A stretch of 42,479 nucleotides of DNA from Phycisphaerales bacterium UBA1845 (GTDB taxonomy: Bacteria; Planctomycetota; Phycisphaerae; UBA1845): positions 26,883 through 69,361 of the forward strand of contig DDIR01000081.1 in the NCBI GenBank assembly GCA_002338715.1, written 5' to 3'. The notes under the pieces are model-generated. The model was given only the letters and a program-made list of their open reading frames with translations, was not told where the DNA came from and did not search any database. Positions 1 to 8,458 of the stretch are shown one piece after another. Each line of letters begins with the position of its first letter. Within the stretch, counting starts at the first letter, position 1. Both the position numbers and the translations under genes were made by a program.

Positions 1-20
1 CGCCTTCGCGGGAATGACGG
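1..20. repeat. Partial ATTCCCGC-type hairpin repeat, cut by window edge
   Basis: The first 20 bases are the right part of the same hairpin repeat that is complete at 13566-13594 and 34428-34455 (stem ATTCCCGC / GCGGGAAT, four-base loop, flanked by CGTC or GACG). Only the end of the left arm is inside the window. It lies just past the stop of rodA and could form the 3' end of that transcript. Confidence 0.7.
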
Positions 21-55
21 CGGTGTCGCGCCGCCGGGTTTGGGCCAAGAGTGTT

Positions 56-1318
56 CTAGGATTGGTTGTGGCCACCCCGATCGGTCCACTCGAAGGGCTT
101 TCTTGCCAAAGTGAACGGGCGGTTTTGCGATACGCTGATCAACAGGCTCGCGGCTACGAAGTTGGTCAACAAACTACTGCCGCCATAGCTGACAAATGGA
201 AGCGTCATGCCCGTGATCGGCATCAGCCCGACCGTCATCCCGACGTTGATCACCGTCTGTGCGGCAATCAGGCACACCACCCCCATCGCCAAGAGTCTGC
301 CGCAAGGTTCCGGCGTCACCGAAGCGATCTCGACACCTGCCACCACAATCACCACATAACACCCCAAAACCACGAGGCAGCCCAGCAGCCCCCATTGATG
401 CCCGACGATTGAAAACACGAAGTCGTTGTGCCTGTCGGGCAGGAAGTTGTATTCAACGTAGGTGCCCTTGCCCCAGCCCTGCCCGAAGAACCCCCCGCTT
501 CCAAGTGCAGCTTTCGATCGCACCAACTGCATCCCGGTCGAAACCTCCCACTCGCGGGCTTCCCGCTTGCCGACACCGGTAAACGCGTACTTTTCCGGAT
601 TCTCTTCGATCTTGTCGCGGAAGGTCTTCGACTGAAGAGCGACGGCCATAATCCGGCTTTTCTGATAGGCGTGAAGCTTCATGAACGTGAACGGGGCCAC
701 AACAAGCCCGATCAGAATGATGCCACCAAGATGCTGGATCCTCGCTCCCGCCACGAACAGCATGCCAAAAAGAACAGGAATGAACAGGAGCACGGTTCCG
801 AGATCCGGTTCGAACAAGATCAGGACCATCGGGATCACCGAAAACAGAATTGGCACAAAAAGCCCGTCCAGCGTTCGGTAGTTTTTGCGAAATCGAAGAT
901 ACCACGCCATGGCAAGGATGTAGCTGACTTTCATGAATTCCGAAGGTTGCAGCGCAAAACCGGGCAGGCGAATGGAGCGGTACGCCCCCCGCGATTCAGG
1001 GACCAACCCGCCGAATGAAAACCCGAGATACTTGGCGATGATCATCGGCAACAACAGCACGAGGCAAATGCCAAACAGGAGGTAGGCGTGTCGGGCCAAA
1101 CGCATGTATCCGATGCGGAGGATGATGGCCGACAGCACGATGCACGCGATGGCCACGCCGGCTTGCTTCCCGGCCATCACCGTGCTCGAAACGTTTCGAC
1201 CGCCGACCGGCACCGTGTTCGATGCGCAGATCGCCGCCAATCCGATCAAAACAAGAACGGTGATCGAAATCGCGATCGCCCACCCCGGCTGAGTCAGGTC
1301 GTAAACGGGACGCCTCAT
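56..1318 (-). CDS. rodA: RodA, SEDS-family peptidoglycan glycosyltransferase
   Basis: RodA polymerises lipid II into glycan strands at the lateral wall, together with a class B penicillin-binding protein. The 420-residue protein has about ten membrane segments. The family motif QPSE is at residues 124-127, a large extracytoplasmic loop precedes FLPDRHNDF (292-300), and TGMTLPFVSYGGSSLL lies at 369-384. Asp299 matches the catalytic Asp of SEDS enzymes. The motif after it reads VGHQWG, where E. coli RodA and FtsW have two acidic residues (EELG). The start ATG overlaps the mrdA stop by four bases (ATGA), so translation is probably coupled. Choice of RodA over FtsW rests on the mreD-mrdA context. 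Confidence 0.93.
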   Translation of the reverse strand: MRRPVYDLTQPGWAIAISITVLVLIGLAAICASNTVPVGGRNVSSTVMAGKQAGVAIACIVLSAIILRIGYMRLARHAYLLFGICLVLLLPMIIAKYLGFSFGGLVPESRGAYRSIRLPGFALQPSEFMKVSYILAMAWYLRFRKNYRTLDGLFVPILFSVIPMVLILFEPDLGTVLLFIPVLFGMLFVAGARIQHLGGIILIGLVVAPFTFMKLHAYQKSRIMAVALQSKTFRDKIEENPEKYAFTGVGKREAREWEVSTGMQLVRSKAALGSGGFFGQGWGKGTYVEYNFLPDRHNDFVFSIVGHQWGLLGCLVVLGCYVVIVVAGVEIASVTPEPCGRLLAMGVVCLIAAQTVINVGMTVGLMPITGMTLPFVSYGGSSLLTNFVAASLLISVSQNRPFTLARKPFEWTDRGGHNQS

Positions 1319-3522
1319 GGCCCAACTCCCGCACCGGAATCAGCGACGTGATCAACGTCGTCCACGACCGCGACATAATCGGGATCAAGATCGGGCCCAA
1401 GCACCTCCAGAAGGACATCCGCGACTTTCTGCGCGATCGCCCCACTCACGCGCCCGCCACTCCCGCCATATTCGACCATGACCGAAAAGGCGACGTGCGG
1501 CACCTGATTCCACAAGGGTTGTCCATTCGCATCGGCTTTTTGCATGTAGGCGACAAACCACGCATGCGAATGCTTGCGCCCGTGCTCGGCGGCTTCGGAG
1601 GGCCAGCGTTCCGCAACTTCGATGCTGCGCGGGTCAAAGGTCGCGTCCGGATGATCGTACAAAAGAAAATCGATCGCGTCGGACATGGTATTGGCGTAGA
1701 TCACCGCTGTTCGCTCGGAACCGTCGGTGTCTTCGTACGGTATCGCATACGCGGTCGGCGCGGGAACCGTCTCCGCACTGCCGGTCTTGCCGATCAGCAC
1801 ATAACCGGTGTCGATCGGGATTCGCGCCTGCGTGTATGCCGTCCCATCCGTATCGTTGACCACCCCAAACATGCCCCTGCGGATCACCTGCCAATAGGTC
1901 GGGCTACCTGGCAGTTCCCAAACGGGCGACTCAGCGTCGGTTCGGACCAGCGAAACGTGGCGGTATTCTCCGGTCGCGTACGAAGCCATCAGATTGGCAG
2001 CTTGAATCGGCGTGACAGCCACCTCTGCCTGCCCGATGGCAAACTGCCGCGGGCTGCCCGGCGTCAATGGGTGACCAATGGACTCCATGAAGTTCGGCGT
2101 CGGGTTGATACCCGGTACTTCTTCACGGAGCCCGGTTCCGGATTCCTTGCCAAGCCCGAACATATCAAAGAAGTTGGTCAGGGTGTCGGCGCCCAGCAAT
2201 TGCCCCGTGTTGTACATGAAGATGTTGCACGAATACTTGATCGCCTCCCATGCAACCAGTGGCCCGTGTTGTTTGCGCATCGACGTGCCAGCCGCCGCCC
2301 AACATCTCCATCGGTCGGGCTGACTTGGAAAGAGCGCCCCTTCACACGTGAACGTTGTCGCTGTCGTGATTTTTCCGGTGATCAGACCGGCCAGGCATAC
2401 CAGGGGTTTGACGATCGAACCCGGAGCGTATTGCCTCGATACCGCGCGAAACGCCAGCGGATTGCGGCGGGTGTCGTCGCGCAGGACGTTGTAATGCTCA
2501 CGAAATGTCTGCGGGTCGTAGGACGGGTAGGACACCATCGCCAGACAGTCTCTGTTTCGCGGGTCCAAAACGACAATGGAACCGGACAACGAATATGGCA
2601 GCGGGGCAATCTGCTCTCCAAACATCTCGTAAAGTCGCGACTGAAGATCACTTCGAATCGTCAGCCGGACATCCTCACCGGGAACTGGCGGCGAAGATGT
2701 CAGAACTTCGCCCGCGCGATTCCCATGGAATTCACCGCGTGATCCTCGAAGCTGCGCCTCCATCGAATACTCAATACCCGACCCACCGATGCGATCGGTG
2801 CCGAGTAGCGAGCGCAATCGGTCCTCCGCAAAGATATCCGATTGCAGGTGTTCAGCCGTCACAGGAACAACCTGCCCCAGGATATGCGCGAGCGGCGCAC
2901 CTCCGCGATAGACCCGTTTGGTCGAGTCTTCCACTTCGACCCACGGATATGGCGACAAGACCGACCGTGCATCGACCTGCTCTTGGTCGGTCAACCCCTC
3001 TACGATGGCGTGACTCATCCGCTCTTCGCGAACCGGTGCGGAAAAACCACGCCGCCGGGCCACGTCTTCGCGAATGGCCTCAATGCGATCGCAGATTTCC
3101 CGGGCCCGTGCGTGCAATTCATCGGTACCGCCGTCGAAGAACGTGGCCAACTGCTCCCACATTCGATCGATGTCGTTGTTGAATTGGCGCTCCACGTCTT
3201 CAATGCTGAGCTTTCGACCGTAGGCATTGTTGTGTTTGAGGCGTTTGACCATCGCATCGTGATAGTCTTTGTCGCCGGAAAGGATGCCATAATCGACTTT
3301 GATATCCCAGCACGGTTCGTCCGAGACGAGCAGTTTGCCCGTGCGGTCGAGAATGCTGCCGCGAACGGTTGGCAGCGTCTTTGGTCGCAGCAACAAGGCG
3401 CGGTCCGCTTGCTCCTCATACATATGGGCGTGGACGATCTGCATGTCGATCAGTCGCACAACGAGGATTGCCAGCGCAAACCCCATCATCGCCAGGAGGA
3501 TTTTCAAGCGTTGTTCGAACAT
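1315..3522 (-). CDS. mrdA: Penicillin-binding protein 2 (elongation-specific transpeptidase)
   Basis: Class B penicillin-binding protein that cross-links peptidoglycan stems in the elongasome, partner of RodA. A single N-terminal membrane anchor (about residues 8-30) is followed by a dimerisation domain with PTVRGSILDR (51-60) and by the transpeptidase domain. Its three active-site motifs are visible: SIVK (Ser369, Lys372), SCN (431-433) and KTGS (579-582). At 735 residues it is about 100 longer than E. coli PBP2; the extra length includes a charged helical insertion at about 85-180 and loops in the C-terminal part. It follows mreD after 94 bases and overlaps rodA by four bases. Confidence 0.93.
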   Translation of the reverse strand: MFEQRLKILLAMMGFALAILVVRLIDMQIVHAHMYEEQADRALLLRPKTLPTVRGSILDRTGKLLVSDEPCWDIKVDYGILSGDKDYHDAMVKRLKHNNAYGRKLSIEDVERQFNNDIDRMWEQLATFFDGGTDELHARAREICDRIEAIREDVARRRGFSAPVREERMSHAIVEGLTDQEQVDARSVLSPYPWVEVEDSTKRVYRGGAPLAHILGQVVPVTAEHLQSDIFAEDRLRSLLGTDRIGGSGIEYSMEAQLRGSRGEFHGNRAGEVLTSSPPVPGEDVRLTIRSDLQSRLYEMFGEQIAPLPYSLSGSIVVLDPRNRDCLAMVSYPSYDPQTFREHYNVLRDDTRRNPLAFRAVSRQYAPGSIVKPLVCLAGLITGKITTATTFTCEGALFPSQPDRWRCWAAAGTSMRKQHGPLVAWEAIKYSCNIFMYNTGQLLGADTLTNFFDMFGLGKESGTGLREEVPGINPTPNFMESIGHPLTPGSPRQFAIGQAEVAVTPIQAANLMASYATGEYRHVSLVRTDAESPVWELPGSPTYWQVIRRGMFGVVNDTDGTAYTQARIPIDTGYVLIGKTGSAETVPAPTAYAIPYEDTDGSERTAVIYANTMSDAIDFLLYDHPDATFDPRSIEVAERWPSEAAEHGRKHSHAWFVAYMQKADANGQPLWNQVPHVAFSVMVEYGGSGGRVSGAIAQKVADVLLEVLGPDLDPDYVAVVDDVDHVADSGAGVGP

Positions 3523-3616
3523 GCGGACCTATTTTGGTTCTCAAATCGCCTATTGGAGTCGGCTGCGTTTCGGTATCAAGGCGGCGAGGCGACACAGGAA
3601 CAACGAAACGAAGTTG

Positions 3617-4165
3617 CTAAATTACGGTCGATCGCGATCCGATGCGCTGCAAACGTGCGTGCGAATATCGAGGTGCATCCAGACCAAGCCATCGGACCAA
3701 TCGAAGGAGCAACGCATGAATCGGTGGTGCGCAAATCGCCGAATACAAGGCGATGCCCACGGGACCGCCCATGCTCGACCACGCCATGGAGTTGGCAGAT
3801 GCGTGCATCATCATCGCGTAGAACCAGAATATCCCGTGAATGAAGATTCCGGCGACAAACGTCACGCTGAAATGGGTCAATGGGTGATAGCGAAACATCC
3901 AATCGCGCGACGACTGCACACAAAGCGCCACCAAGGCGTACGAAAGTGACAACAGCCCAAACCGCTCCATCGACGCCAGGTCCGCAAGCAGTCCCAACGA
4001 CCAACCCGCGACCACCGCGTCCCACTTTCGACCGTGCATCGCGAAGAATACGACCGTGATCAGAATCACATCCGGTGATGCACCCAAAATCGACAGGCGC
4101 TGCGCAAGGGTGGTGTGGATCGTCAGGCAGAACACCGCAACAATTGCAAAGCTAAACCAGCGCAT
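3617..4165 (-). CDS. mreD: MreD, rod-shape-determining membrane protein
   Basis: Small integral membrane protein of the elongasome, 182 residues with five or six hydrophobic segments. The pattern SPDVILITVVFFAMHGR followed by GWSLGLLADL matches the typical MreD N-terminal half. The assignment is strengthened by position directly before mrdA and rodA. In most rod-shaped bacteria mreC precedes mreD; here the upstream neighbour, 13 bases away, is a HEAT-repeat lipoprotein. No mreC or mreB is in the window, so they must be elsewhere or absent. Confidence 0.85.
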   Translation of the reverse strand: MRWFSFAIVAVFCLTIHTTLAQRLSILGASPDVILITVVFFAMHGRKWDAVVAGWSLGLLADLASMERFGLLSLSYALVALCVQSSRDWMFRYHPLTHFSVTFVAGIFIHGIFWFYAMMMHASANSMAWSSMGGPVGIALYSAICAPPIHALLLRLVRWLGLDAPRYSHARLQRIGSRSTVI

Positions 4166-4178
4166 CGATACGTTTCCG

Positions 4179-5198
4179 TTACTGCATCCGTTGCTTTTTG
4201 TGTTTGGGCCCCAGAATATCCATCAACGCTTTTGCGGCAGCGATCTGAAGCCTGGGATCGTCGGCATCGTTCATCATCGATTCAAGCGGTGCAACCGCTC
4301 GGCGATCGCCAATCGCCCCCAAGGTCGTCGCCGCCAACTGCCGCACGCGAAAAGTCTGGTTTGCGGCTGGGTCGTTCTTTTCATCTTTCTTCGCTGTGTA
4401 CGAAAGCGACGACATCGCCAAGTCAAACCCCTTGGCATCACCAAGCTGACCCAGCGCCCGGGCGGCTGCCAGTTTTGTTTCCAAATGCTGCGCGGTGGCC
4501 AACTTGTCCAGAAAAATCTGGTGATATTGTTGATCCCGCAGGTGCCCCAGCACCGTCAGCGCAAACGTTTCTTCCGGTCCCAGCCCGTTGTACAGGTTCG
4601 CAACGAGGGTCGCCTTCGCCTCTTTCGATCCCAACATCGCCATCGACTCAAGGGCATTGGATCGTAGTCCCGGATCGGGAGAAGTCACGACCCTCGCCAG
4701 TATCTTGTTGGCACCGGGTTCGCCCAATCGACCGAGCACAAACGCGGCATGATGCGGGGCGTTGGGATCGGACCGACTAAACAGGTACTCAGCCAGCTTT
4801 CCTGACGCACTGGTGTCACCCATCATGTGGAGCGAACCAGCCGCCGCAATCTGGTCACTGACTTCCCCGCTGGCGAGGAGTTTCTTGACGGTGTTGATCG
4901 ATGTGCGATCGTCGCGCTGGCCCAGGGCCATGGCAGCCGCAAACCGGACGGCCGGCGAATCATCGTTCAGCGCCAGGCGAATCCACGGCAGCACTTCATC
5001 GCTCCCGCATTCGGCCAATGATTCCAGCGCCTGGACCCTGGCTGTCGCGGAGTGTTCATATGGCAGATAATACCGCAGACAGGACATCGCCCGCTCGGTG
5101 GTCTGCTTAACACCCGCACCCCCCGCAGACGCACATCCACTGACCCAAATCAGCGATTGAACCCCCAGCAAAAAACTCGTCATCCTGACGAAACTCAT
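4179..5198 (-). CDS. HEAT-repeat lipoprotein
   Basis: 339-residue exported lipoprotein. A short signal peptide ends in a lipobox VSGC with Cys22 as the lipidated residue. The rest is a run of about six to seven helical HEAT-like repeats; recurring patterns such as VRFAAAMALGQ, AAFVLGRLGE, AAARALGQLGDAKG and LAATTLGAIGDRRAV are typical. Such repeats form an alpha-solenoid for protein contact; the partner is unknown. The start ATG overlaps the lnt stop by four bases and mreD follows after 13 bases, so the protein is made together with the lipoprotein acyltransferase and the wall-elongation proteins. A scaffold role for the elongasome is inference from position only. Confidence 0.85.
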   Translation of the reverse strand: MSFVRMTSFLLGVQSLIWVSGCASAGGAGVKQTTERAMSCLRYYLPYEHSATARVQALESLAECGSDEVLPWIRLALNDDSPAVRFAAAMALGQRDDRTSINTVKKLLASGEVSDQIAAAGSLHMMGDTSASGKLAEYLFSRSDPNAPHHAAFVLGRLGEPGANKILARVVTSPDPGLRSNALESMAMLGSKEAKATLVANLYNGLGPEETFALTVLGHLRDQQYHQIFLDKLATAQHLETKLAAARALGQLGDAKGFDLAMSSLSYTAKKDEKNDPAANQTFRVRQLAATTLGAIGDRRAVAPLESMMNDADDPRLQIAAAKALMDILGPKHKKQRMQ

Positions 5199-7000
5199 GA
5201 ACGTTCACCCCTTCTGCGGAACCCGGCGACAATCCGCATTCCCACGTAATCCACGTAGAATAGTCCCCAAAGCACTGCGCACAATCCGGAAAATACGTCA
5301 CCGATACGGGAATACAAGCTTTGGCGACTGTCGACTTTGATGTTCGCGACTTCGTATCCTTCAATGTCCGGGCCAACCACAACGCCATTCTTATTGACAC
5401 GATGGTGCACGCGACCGTCCGGATCGATAAAGCAACTGATTCCGGTGTTGACGGCCCGGGCCACGCCCACCCGATTCTCCACCGCACGAAAAACCGACGC
5501 CACCAGATGCTGGGGCAATTCGCCGGAGTTCGGGAACCAGCCGTCATTGCTCAGGTTTAGAAGAAAATCACAACGCTTCTTTCCGTCCGGCCCGGTGACG
5601 AACTTGTGCGGGATATAAGGCATCACGTTTTCGTAGCAGATCGGCGTGGCGAAGCGGTATTCCTTGTTGTCCTGCGACGCGGATTTCATCGAGAAGGTTG
5701 TGAATTCTGTGCCAGCCGTCAGCGAATACTCGTAATCGCTGCTGCCAAATGGCAGGAATTGATTCAGCCAGAGATACACGAAGCGAAGAGGGCCGTAACG
5801 AAAGGGAACGTACTCGCCAATCAAAACGCGGTGGATTTTGTCGTATCGCCCGGGGATGCCGCCTTCCGGCCTGAAGACGAACGCCGAGTTGTAGCGAATC
5901 TGCGCCGCCCGCAGGTCAAGCGGGGTAGGCACATAGGATGCCGCGCCGGTCACGATATAGGTTTTGTGATCGACGGCAAAAAGCCCGAAACGCTCATAGC
6001 AATATTCCGAGGGATACGTCCCCCTCGGCGTCCCGGCATATCGCCACGCAAGAAACTCAACGTTGAGCTGCATGTACCACGGCGTCTCGGGCAGCAGAAT
6101 CAGGTCTGGCTGCTGGGCGTCGGCTTCTTCCATCAGTTCGAAATATCGATCGGTTCGCTCGCGATGACTCGGCTCTCTCTGGCTGCGGGATGAATCGACG
6201 AAGTTCGGATAGTTGCCCTGAATGACCGCCACGCGCGGACCGTCGGTAATCGTCTCCGTCCCCAATCGGTAAAATCCGTAACCGAATACGAACGCAAGGA
6301 CGCAAACCGAATAGACCACGCTCAAGCGTGCGCGGCTTGGCGGTGTCGCATCTTCGTCCTCGCAAGGCCAACCCAATCGCACGAGGCACAGATCCGCCAG
6401 CATCCCGTTGGCCACCGCCAGCATGAAGCTGACACCATATGCACCGACCAGATCAGAGACCTGTATCGCGGCAAGGACCGGATGCTGACTGTGCCCCAAC
6501 AGGTGCCAGGGCAATCCCGGTACAAACATCGACCGAACCGCTTCGCTGCCAACCCATACGAATGGAAATGCAATCGCCAAAGGAAACCGACGGCGGCGAA
6601 CGATGTATCGCACCGGGCACGCGACCAGCGGCATGTAGAATCCAAGCGCCAGAAACAACACGACCGAACCGATCCCGGTCACCATGAACATCCAGCGCAT
6701 CGTGATGAAGAAGAACCCAGCGCCAATCAAATAGCTGAAAACATAAACCCGCCGAGCGGTGGTTGTGTAGCAAACCATCAAGAGCCAGGGAACAAGACAG
6801 ACATAGGCAGCCGGCCAAACATCGTGCGGTGCGAAGCTGATAATCCAAAGGCCAAGCGTGACCAACGAAAGCAGCACCGTCCAACCCCATCGCCCCAATC
6901 GCGGTGTCTGCGCACCGCCATCTTCCGGCAGATTCTGGTTGGAATCGGCCTTGCGTTTGGACTGTGTATTGGAGTTTGATCCCTTGCGTCTGGCGTTCAA
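5195..7000 (-). CDS. lnt: Apolipoprotein N-acyltransferase
   Basis: Adds the third acyl chain to the N-terminal Cys of lipoproteins in the cytoplasmic membrane. Several membrane segments (about 40-205) precede a nitrilase-type domain (about 255-545) and a last membrane helix near 575. The Glu-Lys-Cys triad is visible: LLPETPWY (Glu305), YDKIHRVLIGEYVPF (Lys388) and ICYE (Cys455). At 601 residues it is longer than E. coli Lnt (512), mainly through a charged hydrophilic N-terminus of about 35 residues. The only start before the first membrane segment is TTG at 7000. The window encodes many lipoproteins that would be substrates. Confidence 0.93.
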   Translation of the reverse strand: MNARRKGSNSNTQSKRKADSNQNLPEDGGAQTPRLGRWGWTVLLSLVTLGLWIISFAPHDVWPAAYVCLVPWLLMVCYTTTARRVYVFSYLIGAGFFFITMRWMFMVTGIGSVVLFLALGFYMPLVACPVRYIVRRRRFPLAIAFPFVWVGSEAVRSMFVPGLPWHLLGHSQHPVLAAIQVSDLVGAYGVSFMLAVANGMLADLCLVRLGWPCEDEDATPPSRARLSVVYSVCVLAFVFGYGFYRLGTETITDGPRVAVIQGNYPNFVDSSRSQREPSHRERTDRYFELMEEADAQQPDLILLPETPWYMQLNVEFLAWRYAGTPRGTYPSEYCYERFGLFAVDHKTYIVTGAASYVPTPLDLRAAQIRYNSAFVFRPEGGIPGRYDKIHRVLIGEYVPFRYGPLRFVYLWLNQFLPFGSSDYEYSLTAGTEFTTFSMKSASQDNKEYRFATPICYENVMPYIPHKFVTGPDGKKRCDFLLNLSNDGWFPNSGELPQHLVASVFRAVENRVGVARAVNTGISCFIDPDGRVHHRVNKNGVVVGPDIEGYEVANIKVDSRQSLYSRIGDVFSGLCAVLWGLFYVDYVGMRIVAGFRRRGERS

Positions 7001-7063
7001 CGCGAGCCCATCCTTGGTTGCGTTTGCGTGGCGATGTTCAATTCCATCTCTGCGCGGGTTTGG

Positions 7064-8296
7064 TCAGATCCGTTCGAGCAGAACCACCCGGACGCGGTCA
7101 CCATCTGATGCCGCAGGCGAGCCTGCCGGTCTGACGATCCAACCGTTGGCCAATCCCATGCCAAACGGATCACCCGACCCGTGCCACGATAACGCGCAGG
7201 CGGTCAACCGGCCACTCTGATCTGGATCGATGCGTGCGGGCCAAAAGCTGTCGCGATCGCCCGCAGGCTTTTGACTCCCGACCAAGGTCGCTTCGACGAA
7301 CTTCGGGAGTTCGTCAGGTCGCCCCTGCATCGCCGCGAACGCGGGCCGCACCAGCATCCAAAACCCCACCATGGCGCTGACCGGATTGCCCGGCAGCCCG
7401 AACACGCACGTGCCCTTTTCCGTCGTGCCGAAAAGCGTCGGCTTGCCCGGTTTCGACGACATTTTGTGAAAATGCACTTGAACCCCGCACTGAGCCAACA
7501 CGTCCGGTACGAAGTCGAACGCCCCCATCGACACCCCGCCGGTAATGCACAGTCCGTCGCACTCCAGCCCATACTCGATGCTTTTGGTCAGGCTCGCGAG
7601 GTCGTCCATCGCAATCCCCAGCGAAACCACGTTCACACCGTCGTCGCTGAGAAGAGCCGCCAACATCGGGCTGTTGGAATTGCGGATTTGTGCGCCGGTG
7701 GGTTTCTTGCCGGCATCGACCAACTCATTGCCGGTGGCTAACACCGCGAACACCGGGCGACGATAGACATTCACATTCGCCGCACCCGCAGCCGCCGCCA
7801 CCGCGATCTGTGCCGGTCCGAGCTTCGTCCCCTTTTTGAGAACGACGGCTCCCGACTTGAGGTAATTCGCACGGTCGCAGACATTCATCCCTTTGATTGC
7901 AGCGATTAGAACGTTGATCGCCCCGCCATCTTCGGACCATTTCGTATCTTCGATCCGAACGACCGCATCGGTCCCTTCGGGGATCGGGGCGCCGGTGTTG
8001 ATCCGCGACGCCTCTCCGGACCCGACAGGCTTGCTCGATTTGCCGCCGGCTGCGATGTGATCGATCACTTTCAACGTCACGCCGGCCTGTGCTGTGTCGG
8101 CGGATCGTATGGCGAACCCATCCATCATCGCCTTGTCAAACGGCGGCATGTCAATGTCACAGGCGATATCTTCTGCCAGGGTGAGTCCCAGCGCCGGCAC
8201 AAGTTCCATCGATACGGTCGGGGCAATTGCGACGTGATCGAGGACGATCCGCTGCGCTTCGGCGATGCTGATGAGTTTTTCGTGTTCGCTACCCAT
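7064..8296 (-). CDS. moeA: Molybdopterin molybdenumtransferase MoeA
   Basis: Catalyses insertion of molybdate into adenylated molybdopterin, the last step of Mo-cofactor synthesis. Recognised by MPPFDKAMMDGFAIR (50-64), NTGAPIPEGTDAVV, VLATGNELV, ITGGVSMGAFDFVPDVL and FGLPGNPVSAMVGF, covering all MoeA domains; 410 residues is the usual length. An in-frame GTG at 8362 would add 22 residues but lies inside the terminator hairpin of the preceding gene and would start upstream of the proposed promoter, so ATG 8296 is preferred. There is no Shine-Dalgarno sequence before this ATG. lnt follows after 63 bases on the same strand. Confidence 0.93.
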   Translation of the reverse strand: MGSEHEKLISIAEAQRIVLDHVAIAPTVSMELVPALGLTLAEDIACDIDMPPFDKAMMDGFAIRSADTAQAGVTLKVIDHIAAGGKSSKPVGSGEASRINTGAPIPEGTDAVVRIEDTKWSEDGGAINVLIAAIKGMNVCDRANYLKSGAVVLKKGTKLGPAQIAVAAAAGAANVNVYRRPVFAVLATGNELVDAGKKPTGAQIRNSNSPMLAALLSDDGVNVVSLGIAMDDLASLTKSIEYGLECDGLCITGGVSMGAFDFVPDVLAQCGVQVHFHKMSSKPGKPTLFGTTEKGTCVFGLPGNPVSAMVGFWMLVRPAFAAMQGRPDELPKFVEATLVGSQKPAGDRDSFWPARIDPDQSGRLTACALSWHGSGDPFGMGLANGWIVRPAGSPAASDGDRVRVVLLERI

Positions 8297-8302
8297 AAGG
8301 AC

Positions 8303-8331
8303 ATTGTGCAAGCGGCATGGACGTCGGTCAA
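8303..8331 (-). promoter_or_regulatory. Proposed sigma70-type promoter of moeA (leaderless)
   Basis: On the minus strand TTGACC (-35, 8331-8326) is separated by 17 bases from CACAAT (-10, 8308-8303). Only six bases lie between the -10 box and the moeA ATG, so the transcript would start at or next to the start codon. This agrees with the missing ribosome-binding site. The promoter lies between the upstream terminator and the six-gene minus-strand unit. Confidence 0.4.
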
Positions 8332-8348
8332 TTGGGGTTGCCTGCGAA

Positions 8349-8382
8349 CAAAAAGAAGGCACAGGCGGCTTGTGCCTGTGCC
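8349..8382 (-). terminator. Rho-independent terminator after the flotillin gene
   Basis: A perfect 9-bp stem GGCACAGGC / GCCTGTGCC (8358-8382) with a 7-base loop is followed on the minus strand by TTCTTTTTG. It lies about 75 bases past the stop of the flotillin gene and directly before moeA, so it separates the two transcription units. Confidence 0.75.
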
Positions 8383-8458
8383 CTCAGTTTGGGTTGGCTA
8401 ATTGTCGGTTTGATTCCAAGACACTGCTCACAGAGCAGTGGCACAATTTGACCGATTG

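Noticed and set aside
1348..2742. Long open frame (464 codons) on the plus strand
   Set aside because: It is the complement of mrdA; the translation is Arg/His-rich with no family resemblance.
8297..8362. Extended MoeA start at GTG 8362
   Set aside because: The codon lies within the stem of the flotillin terminator and upstream of the proposed promoter; MoeA homologues start near the ATG at 8296.
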